Shown: positions 21,611-32,076 of the stretch, in pieces
Layout: each line of letters opens with the position of its first letter
Position numbering within the stretch: position 1 is the stretch's first letter
Assembly: GCA_016721385.1 (NCBI GenBank)
Contig: JADKIE010000001.1
Location: forward strand, 483,501-547,500
DNA: 64,000 bases
Source: Chitinophagaceae bacterium
Lineage (GTDB): Bacteria > Bacteroidota > Bacteroidia > Chitinophagales > Chitinophagaceae
Direction of reading: 5' to 3'
Made by a program: the position numbers and the translations under genes
Notes under the pieces: model-generated
Told to the model about the DNA's origin: nothing
Databases searched by the model: none
Seen by the model: the letters and a program-made list of their open reading frames with translations, nothing else

Positions 21611-22084
21611 ATGCATTTACAAGCAGGCCAAAAAGCTCCGTTATTTTCGTTATACAATACCGAAAAAAATAAAATTTCGCTAACCGATTATACCGGCAAA
21701 AATGTTTTACTATTATTTTTTCCGCAGGCATTTACAGGCGTATGCACAAAAGAATTATGTGCGGTAAGAGATGATATTGCCCGTTACAATAATGCCAATG
21801 CTGTTGTATTAGGCATTTCGGTTGATTCGGTTTTTACATTAGGTAAGTATAAAGAAGAGCAAGGATATAATTTTAACCTTCTGAGTGATTTTAATAAAGA
21901 AGTATCTGCACTATACGATAGCTTATATACCGATTGGATTTTGGATATGAAAGGCGTTAGCAAAAGAGCTGCCTTTGTTATTGACAAAGATGGTATTATT
22001 CAATATGCCGAGGTATTGGAAAGTGCAGGCGATTTGCCCAATTTTGAAGCTATTAACCAAAAACTTAGTCAATTAAGTGCTTAA
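21611..22084 (+). CDS. Peroxiredoxin (AhpC/TSA family, BCP/AhpE-like)
   Basis: 157 residues from the ATG at 21611. An in-frame upstream extension to 21455 would run through the small-RNA terminator and is rejected. The thioredoxin fold starts MHLQAGQKAPLFSLYN; the peroxidatic cysteine is in FPQAFTGVCTKELCAVRDD, with a second Cys four positions on (CTKELC), as in some BCP/AhpE-type enzymes. Other family marks: VLGISVDSVFTLGKY and AFVIDKDGIIQYAEV. It reduces hydrogen peroxide and organic hydroperoxides in the cytoplasm using thiol donors. It stands alone. The start is chosen because residue 1 aligns with the usual beginning of the family. Confidence 0.92.
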   Translation: MHLQAGQKAPLFSLYNTEKNKISLTDYTGKNVLLLFFPQAFTGVCTKELCAVRDDIARYNNANAVVLGISVDSVFTLGKYKEEQGYNFNLLSDFNKEVSALYDSLYTDWILDMKGVSKRAAFVIDKDGIIQYAEVLESAGDLPNFEAINQKLSQLSA

Positions 22085-22170
22085 TTGACCAATTATTAAC
22101 CAAATTTGGCACTTAAATAGCTGTAATTAAATTTGTTGGTTTATTAATAATTTTTCTTATTTTTACTTAG

Positions 22171-22503
22171 TTGAAAAATATTTTATACATACTTATTTTT
22201 ATTATTGGATTAAACTTTACTTCTTTCGCTCAAAACAAACCGGCCGAACCTCAGCAAAAGTATATAAAGTTGTATCCCATACCTGCATCCACAGTTATCA
22301 CTTTTGATTTTGTACGTGGTTACGACAGATCGTTCTCTATACAGATATATAATTTTATGGGTAAAAAAGTGTACGAAGTAAAAAACACTCCTTCCCGAAT
22401 TTCGTTACCGCTTAACGAATTTTACAGAGGTCTTTATTACTATCATTTGTTAGATAAAAATAACAGATTGATTGAAATAGGAAGATTTCAAATTGTAAAA
22501 TAA
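22171..22503 (+). CDS. Small secreted protein made of a T9SS type A-like sorting domain only
   Basis: 110 residues, with TTG as start codon (no ATG in frame ahead of the signal peptide MKNILYILIFIIGLNFTSFA). Nearly all of the mature protein resembles the Por secretion-system C-terminal sorting domain: IKLYPIPASTVITFDF (compare YPNPA), IQIYNFMGKKVYE, and RGLYYYHLLDKNNRLIEIGR, finishing with FQIVK. In this family the domain normally sits at the end of a long cargo protein and directs passage through the type IX secretion system; here there is no cargo. Either a stand-alone beta-sandwich protein or a relic of a longer gene. The short linker (NKPAEPQQK) after the signal peptide argues that it is complete. 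Confidence 0.7.
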   Translation: MKNILYILIFIIGLNFTSFAQNKPAEPQQKYIKLYPIPASTVITFDFVRGYDRSFSIQIYNFMGKKVYEVKNTPSRISLPLNEFYRGLYYYHLLDKNNRLIEIGRFQIVK

Positions 22504-22517
22504 TTCCCCTTCAAATA

Positions 22518-23698
22518 TTACAATACCTGTACTATCAAAAACTTAAGATAGTGTGTATTTTCTTGCCCGTCAATTATTGGATGATCGGCCGATTGTGCAT
22601 TAAAAATTACCTGCCTTAATTTTCGTTTTGCATCTTTAGCAGCCATTTGTATAATGTTTAAAAACATATGGGGTTGTACCAAATTGGTACAACTACTGGT
22701 AACTAAAAAACCTCCGGGTTTCACCAATTTCATTCCCCGTAAATTAATTTCTTTGTAGCCTGCAATGGCTTTATCAATACTAGCTCTGCTTTTGGTAAAC
22801 GATGGCGGATCAAGCATCACCACATCATATTGCCTGCCTTCTTTAACCCAATTCTTTAAAACATCAAAAGCATTTACACAATCAAATTTACAGATGTTTT
22901 GCAAGTCATTTAATGCTGCATTTTTGTTACACATATCTACCGCATTTTGCGATATGTCTAACCCCAAAACACTTTTAGCTCCATAATGTGCTGCATGAAT
23001 TTCAAAAGTGCCTGTATAGCAAAAAGCGCCCAATACATCTGCATCCTTAACAATATGTTGTATGGCTCTGCGGTTATCTTGTTGATCTAAAAAGTAACCG
23101 GTTTTTTGGCCATTGGCAATATCTACATAAAACTTAATGCCATTTTCGTTAATAATAATATTGGTATCAAATGGCTCCGATAAAAAACCCTTTTGTTGTT
23201 GCAATCCTTCCAACTCTCTTACCGGCACATCGTTTCTTTCATAATCCCTTTTGGGCTAAATATGGTATTAAGCGCCTTTACAATTGCAGGCTTCCAAACA
23301 TCTATACCCAAAGCCAGCGTTTGTATAACAAAATAATCATTAAACTTATCTATTACCAATTGAGGTATATCATCTGCCTCGCCAAATATTAATCGGCAGT
23401 TTTCTGTGTACCCAATCTTTTTACGATACGCCCATGCTTGTAAAATTTTGTTGTAAAAAAAGGCTTCGTTAATTACATCATTTTTATCTCGGGTTAATAA
23501 TCGTACAGATATTTGAGATTGTGGGTTGTAATATCCCTGACCGATAAATTTTTTGTCGAAGCTGTACACATAAACTATTTCGCCGGGCTTGGCGTTAGTA
23601 TCTTTTTCCATTGCCTGATTTACTTCGTTAGCAAAAATCCACGGATGGCCATTTTCTACTCTTTTACTTATATTTTTCTTTAATACAATACTTTTCAT
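22518..23698 (-). CDS. rlmI: Class I SAM-dependent rRNA methyltransferase, RlmI type (one frameshift)
   Basis: About 394 residues after rejoining. N-terminal PUA-like domain (HPWIFANEV; GQGYYNPQSQISVRLL), central EEHEE-like region, and C-terminal methyltransferase domain with the SAM loop AFCYTGTFEIHAAHYGA, the acidic LGLDIS, and the catalytic motif VMLDPPSFTKSR, followed by SSCTNLV (Cys). This is the layout of the enzyme methylating C5 of cytosine 1962 in 23S rRNA. The frame breaks near 23235-23245: one frame reads SPKGIMKETMCR and stops; the other reads YERNDVPVRELEGL, the expected continuation. Divergent from the grpE-dnaJ operon. The family is clear; the exact target base is inferred from the closest known members. 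Confidence 0.88.
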
Positions 23699-23870
23699 GT
23701 GTTCATTTTTATTGTTTTTTTGTCACCTGTTATTCTCCAAAGATTATTTTGGTTGGTATCAACTTATTGTTTGGCTCATTTCATGACGGCAAAGGTAAGT
23801 TTTATGAACTTAGGGGCTAAATTGCCTTACTACAGTCTAAAAAATTGTCAATTTGACTGTAAAACAAGGC

Positions 23871-23900
23871 TTGGCAAACAGTTTGACAATTGTACCTTTG
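23871..23900 (+). promoter_or_regulatory. Promoter of grpE-dnaJ
   Basis: TTG (23871-23873), a 19-base spacer, then TACCTTTG (23893-23900): an almost textbook Bacteroidota promoter (TTTG, 19-21 bases, TAnnTTTG). The transcript would start about 14 bases before the grpE ATG at 23918. No CIRCE-type inverted repeat is visible nearby. Confidence 0.8.
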
Positions 23901-23917
23901 CAAACTATTTTACTATT

Positions 23918-24466
23918 ATGGAAGAAAAAGAAATAATTACCGAAAACGAAGACATGAACATAAATGCCGATGCCGATATTCCCGGAAATACGCATTTAAC
24001 CAATGAAGGTGGTGAAAATGCTATTGAAAAAATACAAAGCGAATTAGATGAGCAAAAAGATAAATATATTCGCCTTTTTGCCGAGTTTGATAATTTTAAA
24101 AGACGTACTGCCAAAGAGCGTATAGAACTTATACAAACTGCCGGCAAAGATGTAATTGTTAGTCTTTTAGACGTTTTAGACGATTGCGACAGAGCCGAAA
24201 AACAAATAAACTCAAGTGAAGATGTAGCCCAAATTAAAGAAGGCATTCAATTGGTGTTTGCCAAGCTTAGGAACACTTTGGCTGCTAAAGGTGTAAAGCC
24301 AATGGAATCTATTAACACCCATTTTGATGTGGAACTGCATGAAGCAATTACCGAAATACCTGCACCAACAGATGATTTAAAAGACAAAGTAGTTGATGAA
24401 GTGGTAAAGGGATATTATTTAAACGACAAAATTATTCGTTTTGCCAAGGTGGTGGTAGGCAAATAA
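23918..24466 (+). CDS. grpE: Nucleotide exchange factor GrpE
   Basis: 182 residues from the ATG just downstream of the promoter; the longer reading frame starting at 23699 runs through the promoter and is not the gene. An acidic, disordered N-terminus is followed by the long coiled coil (QSELDEQKDKYIRLFAEFDN, then FKRRTAKERIE) and the compact beta domain (VKPMESINTHFDVELHEAI; VVDEVVKGYYLNDKIIRFAK). GrpE releases ADP from DnaK and acts as a thermal sensor in the Hsp70 cycle. dnaJ follows after 9 bases, so the two are cotranscribed. dnaK is not in this window. Confidence 0.97.
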   Translation: MEEKEIITENEDMNINADADIPGNTHLTNEGGENAIEKIQSELDEQKDKYIRLFAEFDNFKRRTAKERIELIQTAGKDVIVSLLDVLDDCDRAEKQINSSEDVAQIKEGIQLVFAKLRNTLAAKGVKPMESINTHFDVELHEAITEIPAPTDDLKDKVVDEVVKGYYLNDKIIRFAKVVVGK

Positions 24467-24475
24467 AAAATAACA

Positions 24476-25648
24476 ATGAAAAAAGATTTTTACGAAATAT
24501 TAGGCGTAAGTAAAACTTCCTCAGCCGATGAAATAAAAAAGGCGTATCGTAAGGTAGCTATGCAATATCATCCTGACAGAAACCCGGGGGATAAAGCTGC
24601 AGAAGAAAAATTTAAAGAAGCTGCAGAAGCCTACGAAATATTAAGCGATACAGATAAAAGAGCTCAATACGACCGTTTTGGTCATCAGGCATTTAGTCCC
24701 GGACGTGGCGGTGGTGGCGGCTATAGCGGTGGTGGTATGAACATGGATGATATTTTTAGCCAGTTTGGTGATATTTTTGGAGACGACAATCCTTTTGGTA
24801 GCTTTTTTGGGGGCGGTGGCCGAAGAAGTTCCGGTGGTGGTGGACGAAGCCGAGGTATAAGAGGATCTAACCTTAGGGTTAAAATAAAATTGACATACGA
24901 AGAAATTGCTAAAGGTGTTTCTAAAACCATAAAAGTAAAAAAATACGTTAGCTGTTCTACCTGCAGCGGTAGTGGAGCCAAAGATAAAAATAGTGTACAA
25001 AGCTGCGGTACATGTGGTGGCAGCGGACAAGTACGCAGGGTGCAAAATACCTTTTTAGGCCAAATGCAAACAGTAACTACTTGCCCAACCTGTAATGGAG
25101 AAGGTACAACAGTTACACATAAATGTACCGCTTGTAAAGGCGAAGGAAGAGTATATGGAGAAGAAACGGTAAGTATAGAAATACCTGCTGGTGTACAAGA
25201 GGGAATGCAATTAAGCGTAAGCGGAAAAGGCAACGCCGGCGAACGTGGCGGCAGCAATGGCGATTTAATTGTTTTAATTGAAGAAGAAGCTCATCCGCAA
25301 TTACACAGAGATGGATTAAATGTGGCTTACGATTTACATATATCAATCCCCGATGCTGTTTTTGGTATTCAGGTAGAAGTACCAACCATTGATGGCAGAG
25401 CAAAAATAAAAATACCTGCCGGTACGCAAAGCGGCAAAATTTTCAGGCTTAAAGGCAAAGGCTTTCCTAATGTTAATAGTTACGAAAAAGGCGATCAGCT
25501 AATACAGGTAAATGTATGGACACCGCAGCATGTTAGCCACGATGAAAAAGTTATGCTTGAAAAACTGCAGCAATCAACCAACTTTACACCTAAACCCGAT
25601 AAAAGCGATAAATCCTTTTTTGATAAGGTTAGGGAAATGTTTAGCTAG
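24476..25648 (+). CDS. dnaJ: Molecular chaperone DnaJ (Hsp40)
   Basis: 390 residues, complete. The J domain (residues 1-70) has the HPD signature at residues 32-34 (QYHPDRNPG). A Gly/Phe-rich linker follows (GRGGGGGYSGGG; GGGGRRSSGGGG). The zinc-binding domain has all four CxxCxGxG motifs (CSTCSGSG, CGTCGGSG, CPTCNGEG, CTACKGEG). The C-terminal substrate-binding domains begin near VSIEIPAGVQEGMQL. DnaJ delivers unfolded clients to DnaK and stimulates its ATPase. It is the second gene of the grpE operon, 9 bases after the grpE stop. Confidence 0.98.
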   Translation: MKKDFYEILGVSKTSSADEIKKAYRKVAMQYHPDRNPGDKAAEEKFKEAAEAYEILSDTDKRAQYDRFGHQAFSPGRGGGGGYSGGGMNMDDIFSQFGDIFGDDNPFGSFFGGGGRRSSGGGGRSRGIRGSNLRVKIKLTYEEIAKGVSKTIKVKKYVSCSTCSGSGAKDKNSVQSCGTCGGSGQVRRVQNTFLGQMQTVTTCPTCNGEGTTVTHKCTACKGEGRVYGEETVSIEIPAGVQEGMQLSVSGKGNAGERGGSNGDLIVLIEEEAHPQLHRDGLNVAYDLHISIPDAVFGIQVEVPTIDGRAKIKIPAGTQSGKIFRLKGKGFPNVNSYEKGDQLIQVNVWTPQHVSHDEKVMLEKLQQSTNFTPKPDKSDKSFFDKVREMFS

Positions 25649-25758
25649 ATGTGTTGCCGGGTATTACACAAATTCTTACAAATAATACACCTGCATTTGC
25701 TGAAGCATAAAGGCAACTATTTTTTAAAAATTTAGTACAAATTAGGAGTCCTGAAAAT

Positions 25759-26070
25759 TTAAGCCTGTGCCGCAGGGCCGCCAAAATTAAACGGAATTTC
25801 AACCTGTTCCATATCTTGTATTACTCCATTGGCGCTTTCAAATTTCTTTATATTCTCTACCATTGCCTTCATAAAGCGTTTGGCATGCAAAGGTGTTAAT
25901 ATAATTCTACTTTTTACCTTGCTCTTAGGTGTGCCTGGCATTACATTTACAAAATCTACCACAAACTCGGCATGGCTATGGGTAATTATGGCAAGATTGG
26001 CATATTCGCCTTCTGCTACTTCTTCAGATATTTCTATGTTAAGTTGGTTGGGTTGTTCAGTGTTGTTCAT
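25759..26070 (-). CDS. DUF3467 protein
   Basis: 103 residues, cytoplasmic (no signal). The sequence NIEISEEVAEGEYANLAII, the run SHAEFVVDFVNVMPG and TPLHAKRFMKAMVENIKKFE match the DUF3467 family, small proteins conserved in Bacteroidota and some other phyla with no settled function. The start is the only ATG ahead of the conserved core. It lies downstream of the SusC/SusD operon on the same strand but beyond that operon's terminator (26096-26127), so it must have its own promoter in the ~25 bases between, or depend on read-through. Convergent with dnaJ. Confidence 0.85.
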   Translation of the reverse strand: MNNTEQPNQLNIEISEEVAEGEYANLAIITHSHAEFVVDFVNVMPGTPKSKVKSRIILTPLHAKRFMKAMVENIKKFESANGVIQDMEQVEIPFNFGGPAAQA

Positions 26071-26095
26071 TGAATGTTTTTAGATTTACAAATAT

Positions 26096-26127
26096 AAAAA
26101 CAAAGAGCTCCAAAATGGAGCTCTTTG
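26096..26127 (-). terminator. Terminator of the SusC/SusD operon
   Basis: CAAAGAGCTCC (26101-26111) and GGAGCTCTTTG (26117-26127) form a perfect 11-bp stem; on the minus strand it is followed by TTTTTAT. It lies about 30 bases after the restored stop of the third operon gene. Confidence 0.9.
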
Positions 26128-26155
26128 TAAAATTTAGTTATTTTATAATTGGAAA

Positions 26156-27193
26156 TTATCTTGCATGAAGATATTTCAGGTTTCGTCAAAATATGTACGA
26201 GGCCACTTGGTACTACAGATGGATGGTACATCAATGCTTAATTATAATGTCTTTACCTTGTACCTTATTTAATCCTGAAGGATCTAATACAGCTCTTCTA
26301 CCATTACTTGCAGCATACAAAGGAGCTCCAGTGCCAGAGGCAGGGGTGCCGCCTGATGTTGCAGGAAAGGCAGGGTCACCATAATAATTATGTAAATCGC
26401 TAATTACGTTAGTTGCAGGATTAAAGCTAATTACTAAACCATAACTACCATAGTATGTTCCGGCACCGGCATTACTAAATACATAACCCGGAATACCACC
26501 ATTTAAATCATCATTACGAACAATACAAGTACTGGCACCTACAGTAATTAATGAATACTGTTGAGGAGCATCATAAGTGAATGCCGCATTTGAAACATCT
26601 AAGAAAGTGCCGCTTTGCTCATAAACACCATCCCAATTGTTTTTTGCACCAATTTCAACTACTACCGATTTTTGAGTAGATAAAACACTACCTGCATCGC
26701 AGGTTAAAATAGTAAACCCTAAAGCATATAAAGAGCTAGGGTTTAATAATGTTGCATTTGGAATAGTAATATAAATTTGCTTGGCAAATTCACCTGGTTT
26801 TAATGTTACGGTATAAACACCGCCTTCGCCACCGGTTTTTGAACCATCAGCTACTGAATAACTGTACCAAGATGTTGGCAATTTAATATAACCTGGGTTT
26901 GCAGCTGTTACAGCAGCGGTATCATCTTTAATGGTAACAACCATTGTTTTATTTAACTCTTCCGAATTTGCAATATCTCTACGGATATCTACACCAACAA
27001 TTTTAGTAGGTGTTGGAACAAAATCTACCGGAGTTTTAACAATGTTTGCAGGCGTACCACCTTGTAATAATTTAACCAAGGTTTTACCAGAATCACCGGT
27101 TCCTGTAACTTTTTCTACCTTGTCGCAAGATGAAAAAATGGCTACAGCTACCATTAACCCAGCTATTTTTTTTGAAAGATTAATATATTTCAT
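26156..27193 (-). CDS. Surface lipoprotein with DUF1735-like domain, third gene of a SusC/SusD operon (frameshifts at the end)
   Basis: Lipoprotein signal with lipobox cysteine (VAIFSSCDK). An N-terminal DUF1735/BT_3987-like domain (DIANSEELNKTMVVTI; VTLKPGEFAKQIYITIPNA; LYALGFTIL) is followed by a beta-rich C-terminal domain. As written the frame stops at 26231 after KDIIIKH, but three single G restorations (near 26234, 26205 and 26175) give a continuation ending RTYFDETWKYLHAR, with stop at 26156-26158; this is the ending expected for the family. Length ~345 residues. In such operons the third lipoprotein binds the glycan or other ligand at the surface beside SusD. Gap to the SusD gene is about 70 bases. 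Confidence 0.8.
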
Positions 27194-27265
27194 AATTTAA
27201 AATTTAGTTATTTTATTAAAATATTTAGGATGAAAGTAAATTTCATCCTAAATATAAGTATTTTA

Positions 27266-28680
27266 TTATTTATCCCACAAACTCTTGATTCCTGAACATC
27301 GGCACCTTGTGAACCTGCGTTAGCCGCTGCTACACCAGCTGGATTAAGTGAATACTCACCAGTTCCATAAGTGTATCTTCTTGGAATTGTTGTATGCGAT
27401 GCACTTAAACAGTTAGCCGCAATGGTTGGTGTTAAAACCGGGAATCCGGTAGCTCTCCAAACATTCCAACCTTGTATTCCATCAGGATAATATGCAATAT
27501 ATCTTTGTGTAGCAATTGCCTTTAAATTAGCACCTGTACCAACAGGATTTGAAATAGCAACACCCGTTTGCGAAAAATAACTTGCACTTGGCGCAGCTAA
27601 ATTCCATTGTGCAAAAGAAGCATTTACACCAGCCTGAAGCAAAGCGCTTGGTGAAGCAGAAATCCAACCTCTGTCAGCAGCTTCAGCAGCAGCTAATAAA
27701 GTTTCTGCAGCTGTAGCAACATACAATGGGCTTGTTTCTGTTCTGTGAGCATCTGCAAATTGTCTTGCCCATCCAGGATTAGCTTGTCTCCATGTATTAA
27801 TTTGGCCTTCACTTAATCCATAAGGAACTGGAACAGCCGAAGAACCATAAACACCGTTACGAGCATCTCCAAATGAACTTAATAAGTTATACATTCTATC
27901 ACTATATCCATCATCTCTTAACTGTAAATTAGTTTCATAATAAGGATTTCTGAAAGCATTCCCCGGATAAGCTAACTTAAAATTGTCGGCATTAGTAGTA
28001 ATACCACCGGCAGTATAAGCAGCACTAAATTGTTGAGCTGCATATTCAGAAGCGGCAGGGTATCTTTTTGCTAAATTTAATGCCAATCTCATTCTTAAAG
28101 TATTAGCTAATTTTTTCCAGCTAGAAGTTACACCATTGTACATGATATCTCCTTTTATTGCACCACCACCATCTAATTGAACAGCAGCTTCACTTAATTC
28201 CTTAAGTAAATCTTTGTAAATGCTCTCCTGAGTATCATATTTAGGAATTACGCCATTAAGAGCCTCAGAGTAAGGAACATCTCCCCATCTGTCGGTAATG
28301 GTACTAAATATGTATGCCTTAAGTATTCTAACAGCAGCTTTTTCAACGTCGCTTGTACTTTTATTCAAAATGTTTTTTGCATCATATAAAGAAGCGGAAT
28401 ATGTACCGGCAAAGTCTATTTGCGGAATTGCATATAATTGAGCCCCGGGATATTCTGCCTCAGAAAAATACTGAACAAACATTTGAGATGTATTATCATA
28501 CACACGAGCACTTAAACCAACTTCTATATTGGTTAATAATGCTGATGTAATAGGCTCTGTAGTAGCCGCAGGATTGACATTTGTACTGCCAAAATCCTTT
28601 ATTTTACCGCAGCTTACCGCACCTGCAATAAGCAAAGTGAAGGCTGCTGCTTTTTTTAGATTATTAATATTTATTAACAT
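27266..28680 (-). CDS. SusD/RagB-family surface lipoprotein (one frameshift near the end)
   Basis: About 471 residues. Lipobox cysteine in LIAGAVSCGKIKDFG. SusD-like marks: NVNPAATTEPI, the early VGLSARVYDNTSQMFVQYFS, the helical repeat region (AAVRILKAYIFSTITDRWGDVPYSEAL, a typical SusD motif written here in part: ITDRWGDVPYSEAL) and the C-terminal IATQRYIAYYPDGIQGWNVW. It caps the SusC channel and binds ligand. The frame as written runs on to 27208 through unlikely residues; restoring one G near 27278 gives ESRVWWDK and a stop at 27266-27268, the family's usual ending. Second gene of the operon, 38 bases after SusC. It resembles the SusD-like_2 subgroup. Confidence 0.88.
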
Positions 28681-28718
28681 AATTTATAATTTTAGTTGAT
28701 TAATTAAAAAACAAAGTA

Positions 28719-31700
28719 TTAGAATCCTATTTTAAGGTTAAACCCTAAGCTACGTGTAGATGGATAGTTACCACCCTCACCACTTATTGCACTAATCTCT
28801 GATGGATCTAAATCTTTTGTTTTAGCATAAATCAATAATGGATTGTTTGCAACAACAGAGAAATTTGCTTTAGTAATCCACTTGCCTATTCCTAATTTTT
28901 CAACAGGAATATTGTAGCCTAAACCAACCTCTCTAAGTTTAACAAAAGTTAAATCGTAAACAAATTCATCGTATGCTTTATTACCATAAAGATTAGAATA
29001 ATAATCCCTGGCTTCTACATAATAATCAACTGCTTTACCGGTAGCATCTACACCAAATACATGCTTACCACCACCGTCAACAACAGCATCACGTATTGGA
29101 TTTTATCATTTAAAGTTGCAGTACGAGCTGTTAAGCCTGTATAAGAACCCCACATATCAGATAAAGAGAAGAATTTACCACCCCATTGGTAATCCAAACT
29201 AACATTTAAAGTAAAATATTTGAAAAGGTCAATTCTGTTTTGAACACCCCCTGTGTAGCTAGGCAAAACACTACCATAAGATACATTAGGATCGGTTACA
29301 TAAAAACCACTGCCATCTAACACTGGTTGGCCATTAATACGCTTAATACCATTACCCCATATTTGTCCCCATTGTTTTCCTTCTTCGTGTACTAAACCCG
29401 GAGCACCACTACCCCACTGATTTTCTACAACCTGACGAGAAGTTTTTGTAGGATCTCCGTCTAAATCAACAACAGTGTTTTTAATATTTTACCCCATGTT
29501 GCGTTAATTTCCCATGTAAAGTTTTTAGATTTTAATGGAATTACATTAAACTGAACATCAACACCGGTTTTTTTGATTTCGCCAATATTTAACAATCTGC
29601 TTGTAAAGCCTGATGTACCTGTAATTGAACCGCAATAAGGAAATCTTTACTTGTACCATCCCAGTAAGTAACAGAAAATCCTACTCTGTTTTTAGCAAAT
29701 TTCATTTCTAAGCCAAGCTCTCTCTGAGAGTTTACAGCACCTCTGATTTTAGGATCAACGATTTGATCGGGTGTACCCATTAAGAAATTGCCATTCCATT
29801 GGTTTGCACCAACGCCATATGCAAATCCTGGATATTGATAAGGATCAATACCTTGTGGTACTTCACCAACCGAACCTCTGATTTTACCGTAAGTAATAAA
29901 AGGTACTTTAATTAAATCGCTAAATACAAATGATGCGCCATACGATTTGACAATACATCATTTTTAGCTACAGGTAAAGTTGAATACCAATCGTTACGAA
30001 TAGTACCATCTACAAATAAGAAATTCTTATATCCTAAAGTAGCACTTGCATAAAGAGCACGTCTTTTTTTCATCTGTACGGTTATTTATAAAGGTTGCAT
30101 TAGTTTTGAATTTGTAAGTGTAAACAAATCCGGAACGTTTAATCCATTATTTGTAAATCCGCCATTTGATTTAGTTACCTGATGGAAAACATCAAAACCT
30201 ACATCACCATCAACCTGGAAATTCTTAATTTTTTTAGAATATACTAAACTTCCCTGGAAGTTATCTCTGTTACTAAAAGTGTTTTGAGTTACATATTGTC
30301 CAAAACATTGAGGGCAGTTACCACCTGCAGTTTTTACGCCACTTTCAAATAACTGAGAGCTATATTTTTGCTCAGTAAATGTAGTATTTTGTTGTTTTCT
30401 GTAAGTACCATTTATTGTAATTGAAGGACTTAATTTGTAACTTAAACCAATGTTACCAAATAATCTGTCATTTCTGGTAATAATAGGACTTAAATCGCTA
30501 TACGTATATGGATTATACCAGTAGTAAGCACCATAAAAATTCTTTTGGTTATTTACATCATATGTATTTGGATTTTGGTGATTCCAACTAGCCCAAATAC
30601 CTGTTGGTGTTTTTAAACCTCTAAGCTCTTTAACAATACTCATATCAAGGTCTCTGTGGAACCATTGGTTAAATGAACCTGAAGTTGCATTAGCATAACT
30701 ATCATCAATTTCACCTTTAAGGTTGTTGGTAATATAATTTACGTTAGTACTAACTGTTAATTTTTCAGTTAAATTAAGAGAAGTATTAACATTAAAGTTA
30801 TTTTTATTCATACCGGTATTAGGTAACAAACCTCTTACGTCCAAATTGCTATAAGATGCACGGAAAGAGTAATTATCGGTAGCTTTAGAAAAGTTAACGT
30901 TATTATTGGTTTGGATACCTGTAGCAAAAAACTCACGGGCATTATTAGGCTGAGGAGTTAACCTAGCAGTAGTAAATGATCTTTCGTGACCACCATACCA
31001 AGCAACCAAGGAATATACTCCTGACCTGCCATTTTGGACCCCAGCTAACATCTTCTGAATAATCAGGAAATACTTACCATCTAAGCTTTCCAGCCTTCAG
31101 GATGACCAGGCTGCCAATTGTATTTTGTCATATTTGCACCATCTCCACCAGCATATGTATCCTGATAGTTAGGCATAATATATACATTATCAAATTTAAC
31201 ACCGGAATTGATTTCAATACCCATGCCTTTTTGATTTTTCTTTGCTTTTTTCAATGTAATGATAATTTGCACCATTTGCGCCTTCTGCACCAAATTTTGC
31301 AGCAGCAGCAGGGCCTTGTAATACCGTTACATTATCAACATCATCCAAATTAATATCGTTTGAGTTTGGCATAATTGTACCATCTACCACATAAAGAACA
31401 CCGGCGCCACCACCAAATGCACTTTCACCTCTTAAACGGATATTTGTTGCTCTACCGGTTGCTACACCAGATTGGCTTCTTACCTGAATACCGGAAACTT
31501 TACCAGCTAGAGCATTGTTAATGTTTGTAGAACAAACAGGATTTAATTGCTCCTGACCTACCACCTGTGCATTTACTGAAGTACTTCTGGAAGTTTTTTT
31601 TAGTACCGGCAAAACCAGTAACAATTACTTCCAGTTAATTTGTCATTTTTTTCAAGAGTGGTGCTCAAAACAGTTTGAGTACCTACCGGCACTTCAACTA

Positions 31701-31932
31701 CCTTAAAGCCTGCACCTGATAACTCAAGTACATCTGTATTTTTAACTTTTAAGGAAAAAGCACCATTTGCATCGGCACTTACACCAGTTTGTGTGCCTTT
31801 TACTTTTACAGATGCAAAAGGAACAGGATTACCTTCTTTATCGGTAATCTTACCGGTCACCACCCGGCTTTGTGCAAATGCTAATACTCCGCAAAGCATA
31901 AGCATCGTAAACAGTGATAAAAATCTTCTCAT
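28719..31932 (-). CDS. SusC/RagA-type TonB-dependent receptor (many frameshifts)
   Basis: About 1070 residues spread over several frames. N-terminus: signal peptide (FLSLFTMLMLCGVLAFA), carboxypeptidase-regulatory-like domain (VTGKITDKEGNPVPFASVKV), then the plug (ALAGKVSGIQVRSQSG; IRLRGESAFGGG; VLYVVDGTIM; VTVLQGPAAAAKFGAEGANG). The rest is the 22-strand barrel, ending GFNLKIGF with the terminal Phe of outer-membrane barrels. Frame breaks are seen near 31620, 31270, 31060, 30085, 29950, 29600, 29490 and 29090. All pieces are in order and each break needs one base, so I treat this as one gene. It imports a ligand delivered by SusD using TonB energy. No glycoside hydrolase or regulator is encoded beside it, so the substrate is unknown. 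Confidence 0.85.
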
Positions 31933-32076
31933 GTGCGATTAATTGAGTTTAATGATGTGTAAAAATAAGGATATTTTCTTAACGTCAAAAAAATGTTAAA
32001 TAATTATGACAAAAACTTTTCCTTATAGATAGGACACCTACGGAAGCGGTTTCGCTGCTTTTACTGTTAAATTTTG

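Noticed and set aside
23699..23917. N-terminal extension of GrpE
   Set aside because: It runs across the grpE promoter; the ATG at 23918 gives the normal GrpE length.
24641..25257. Long minus-strand ORFs opposite dnaJ
   Set aside because: They mirror the glycine-rich and Cys-motif codons of dnaJ and have no independent features.
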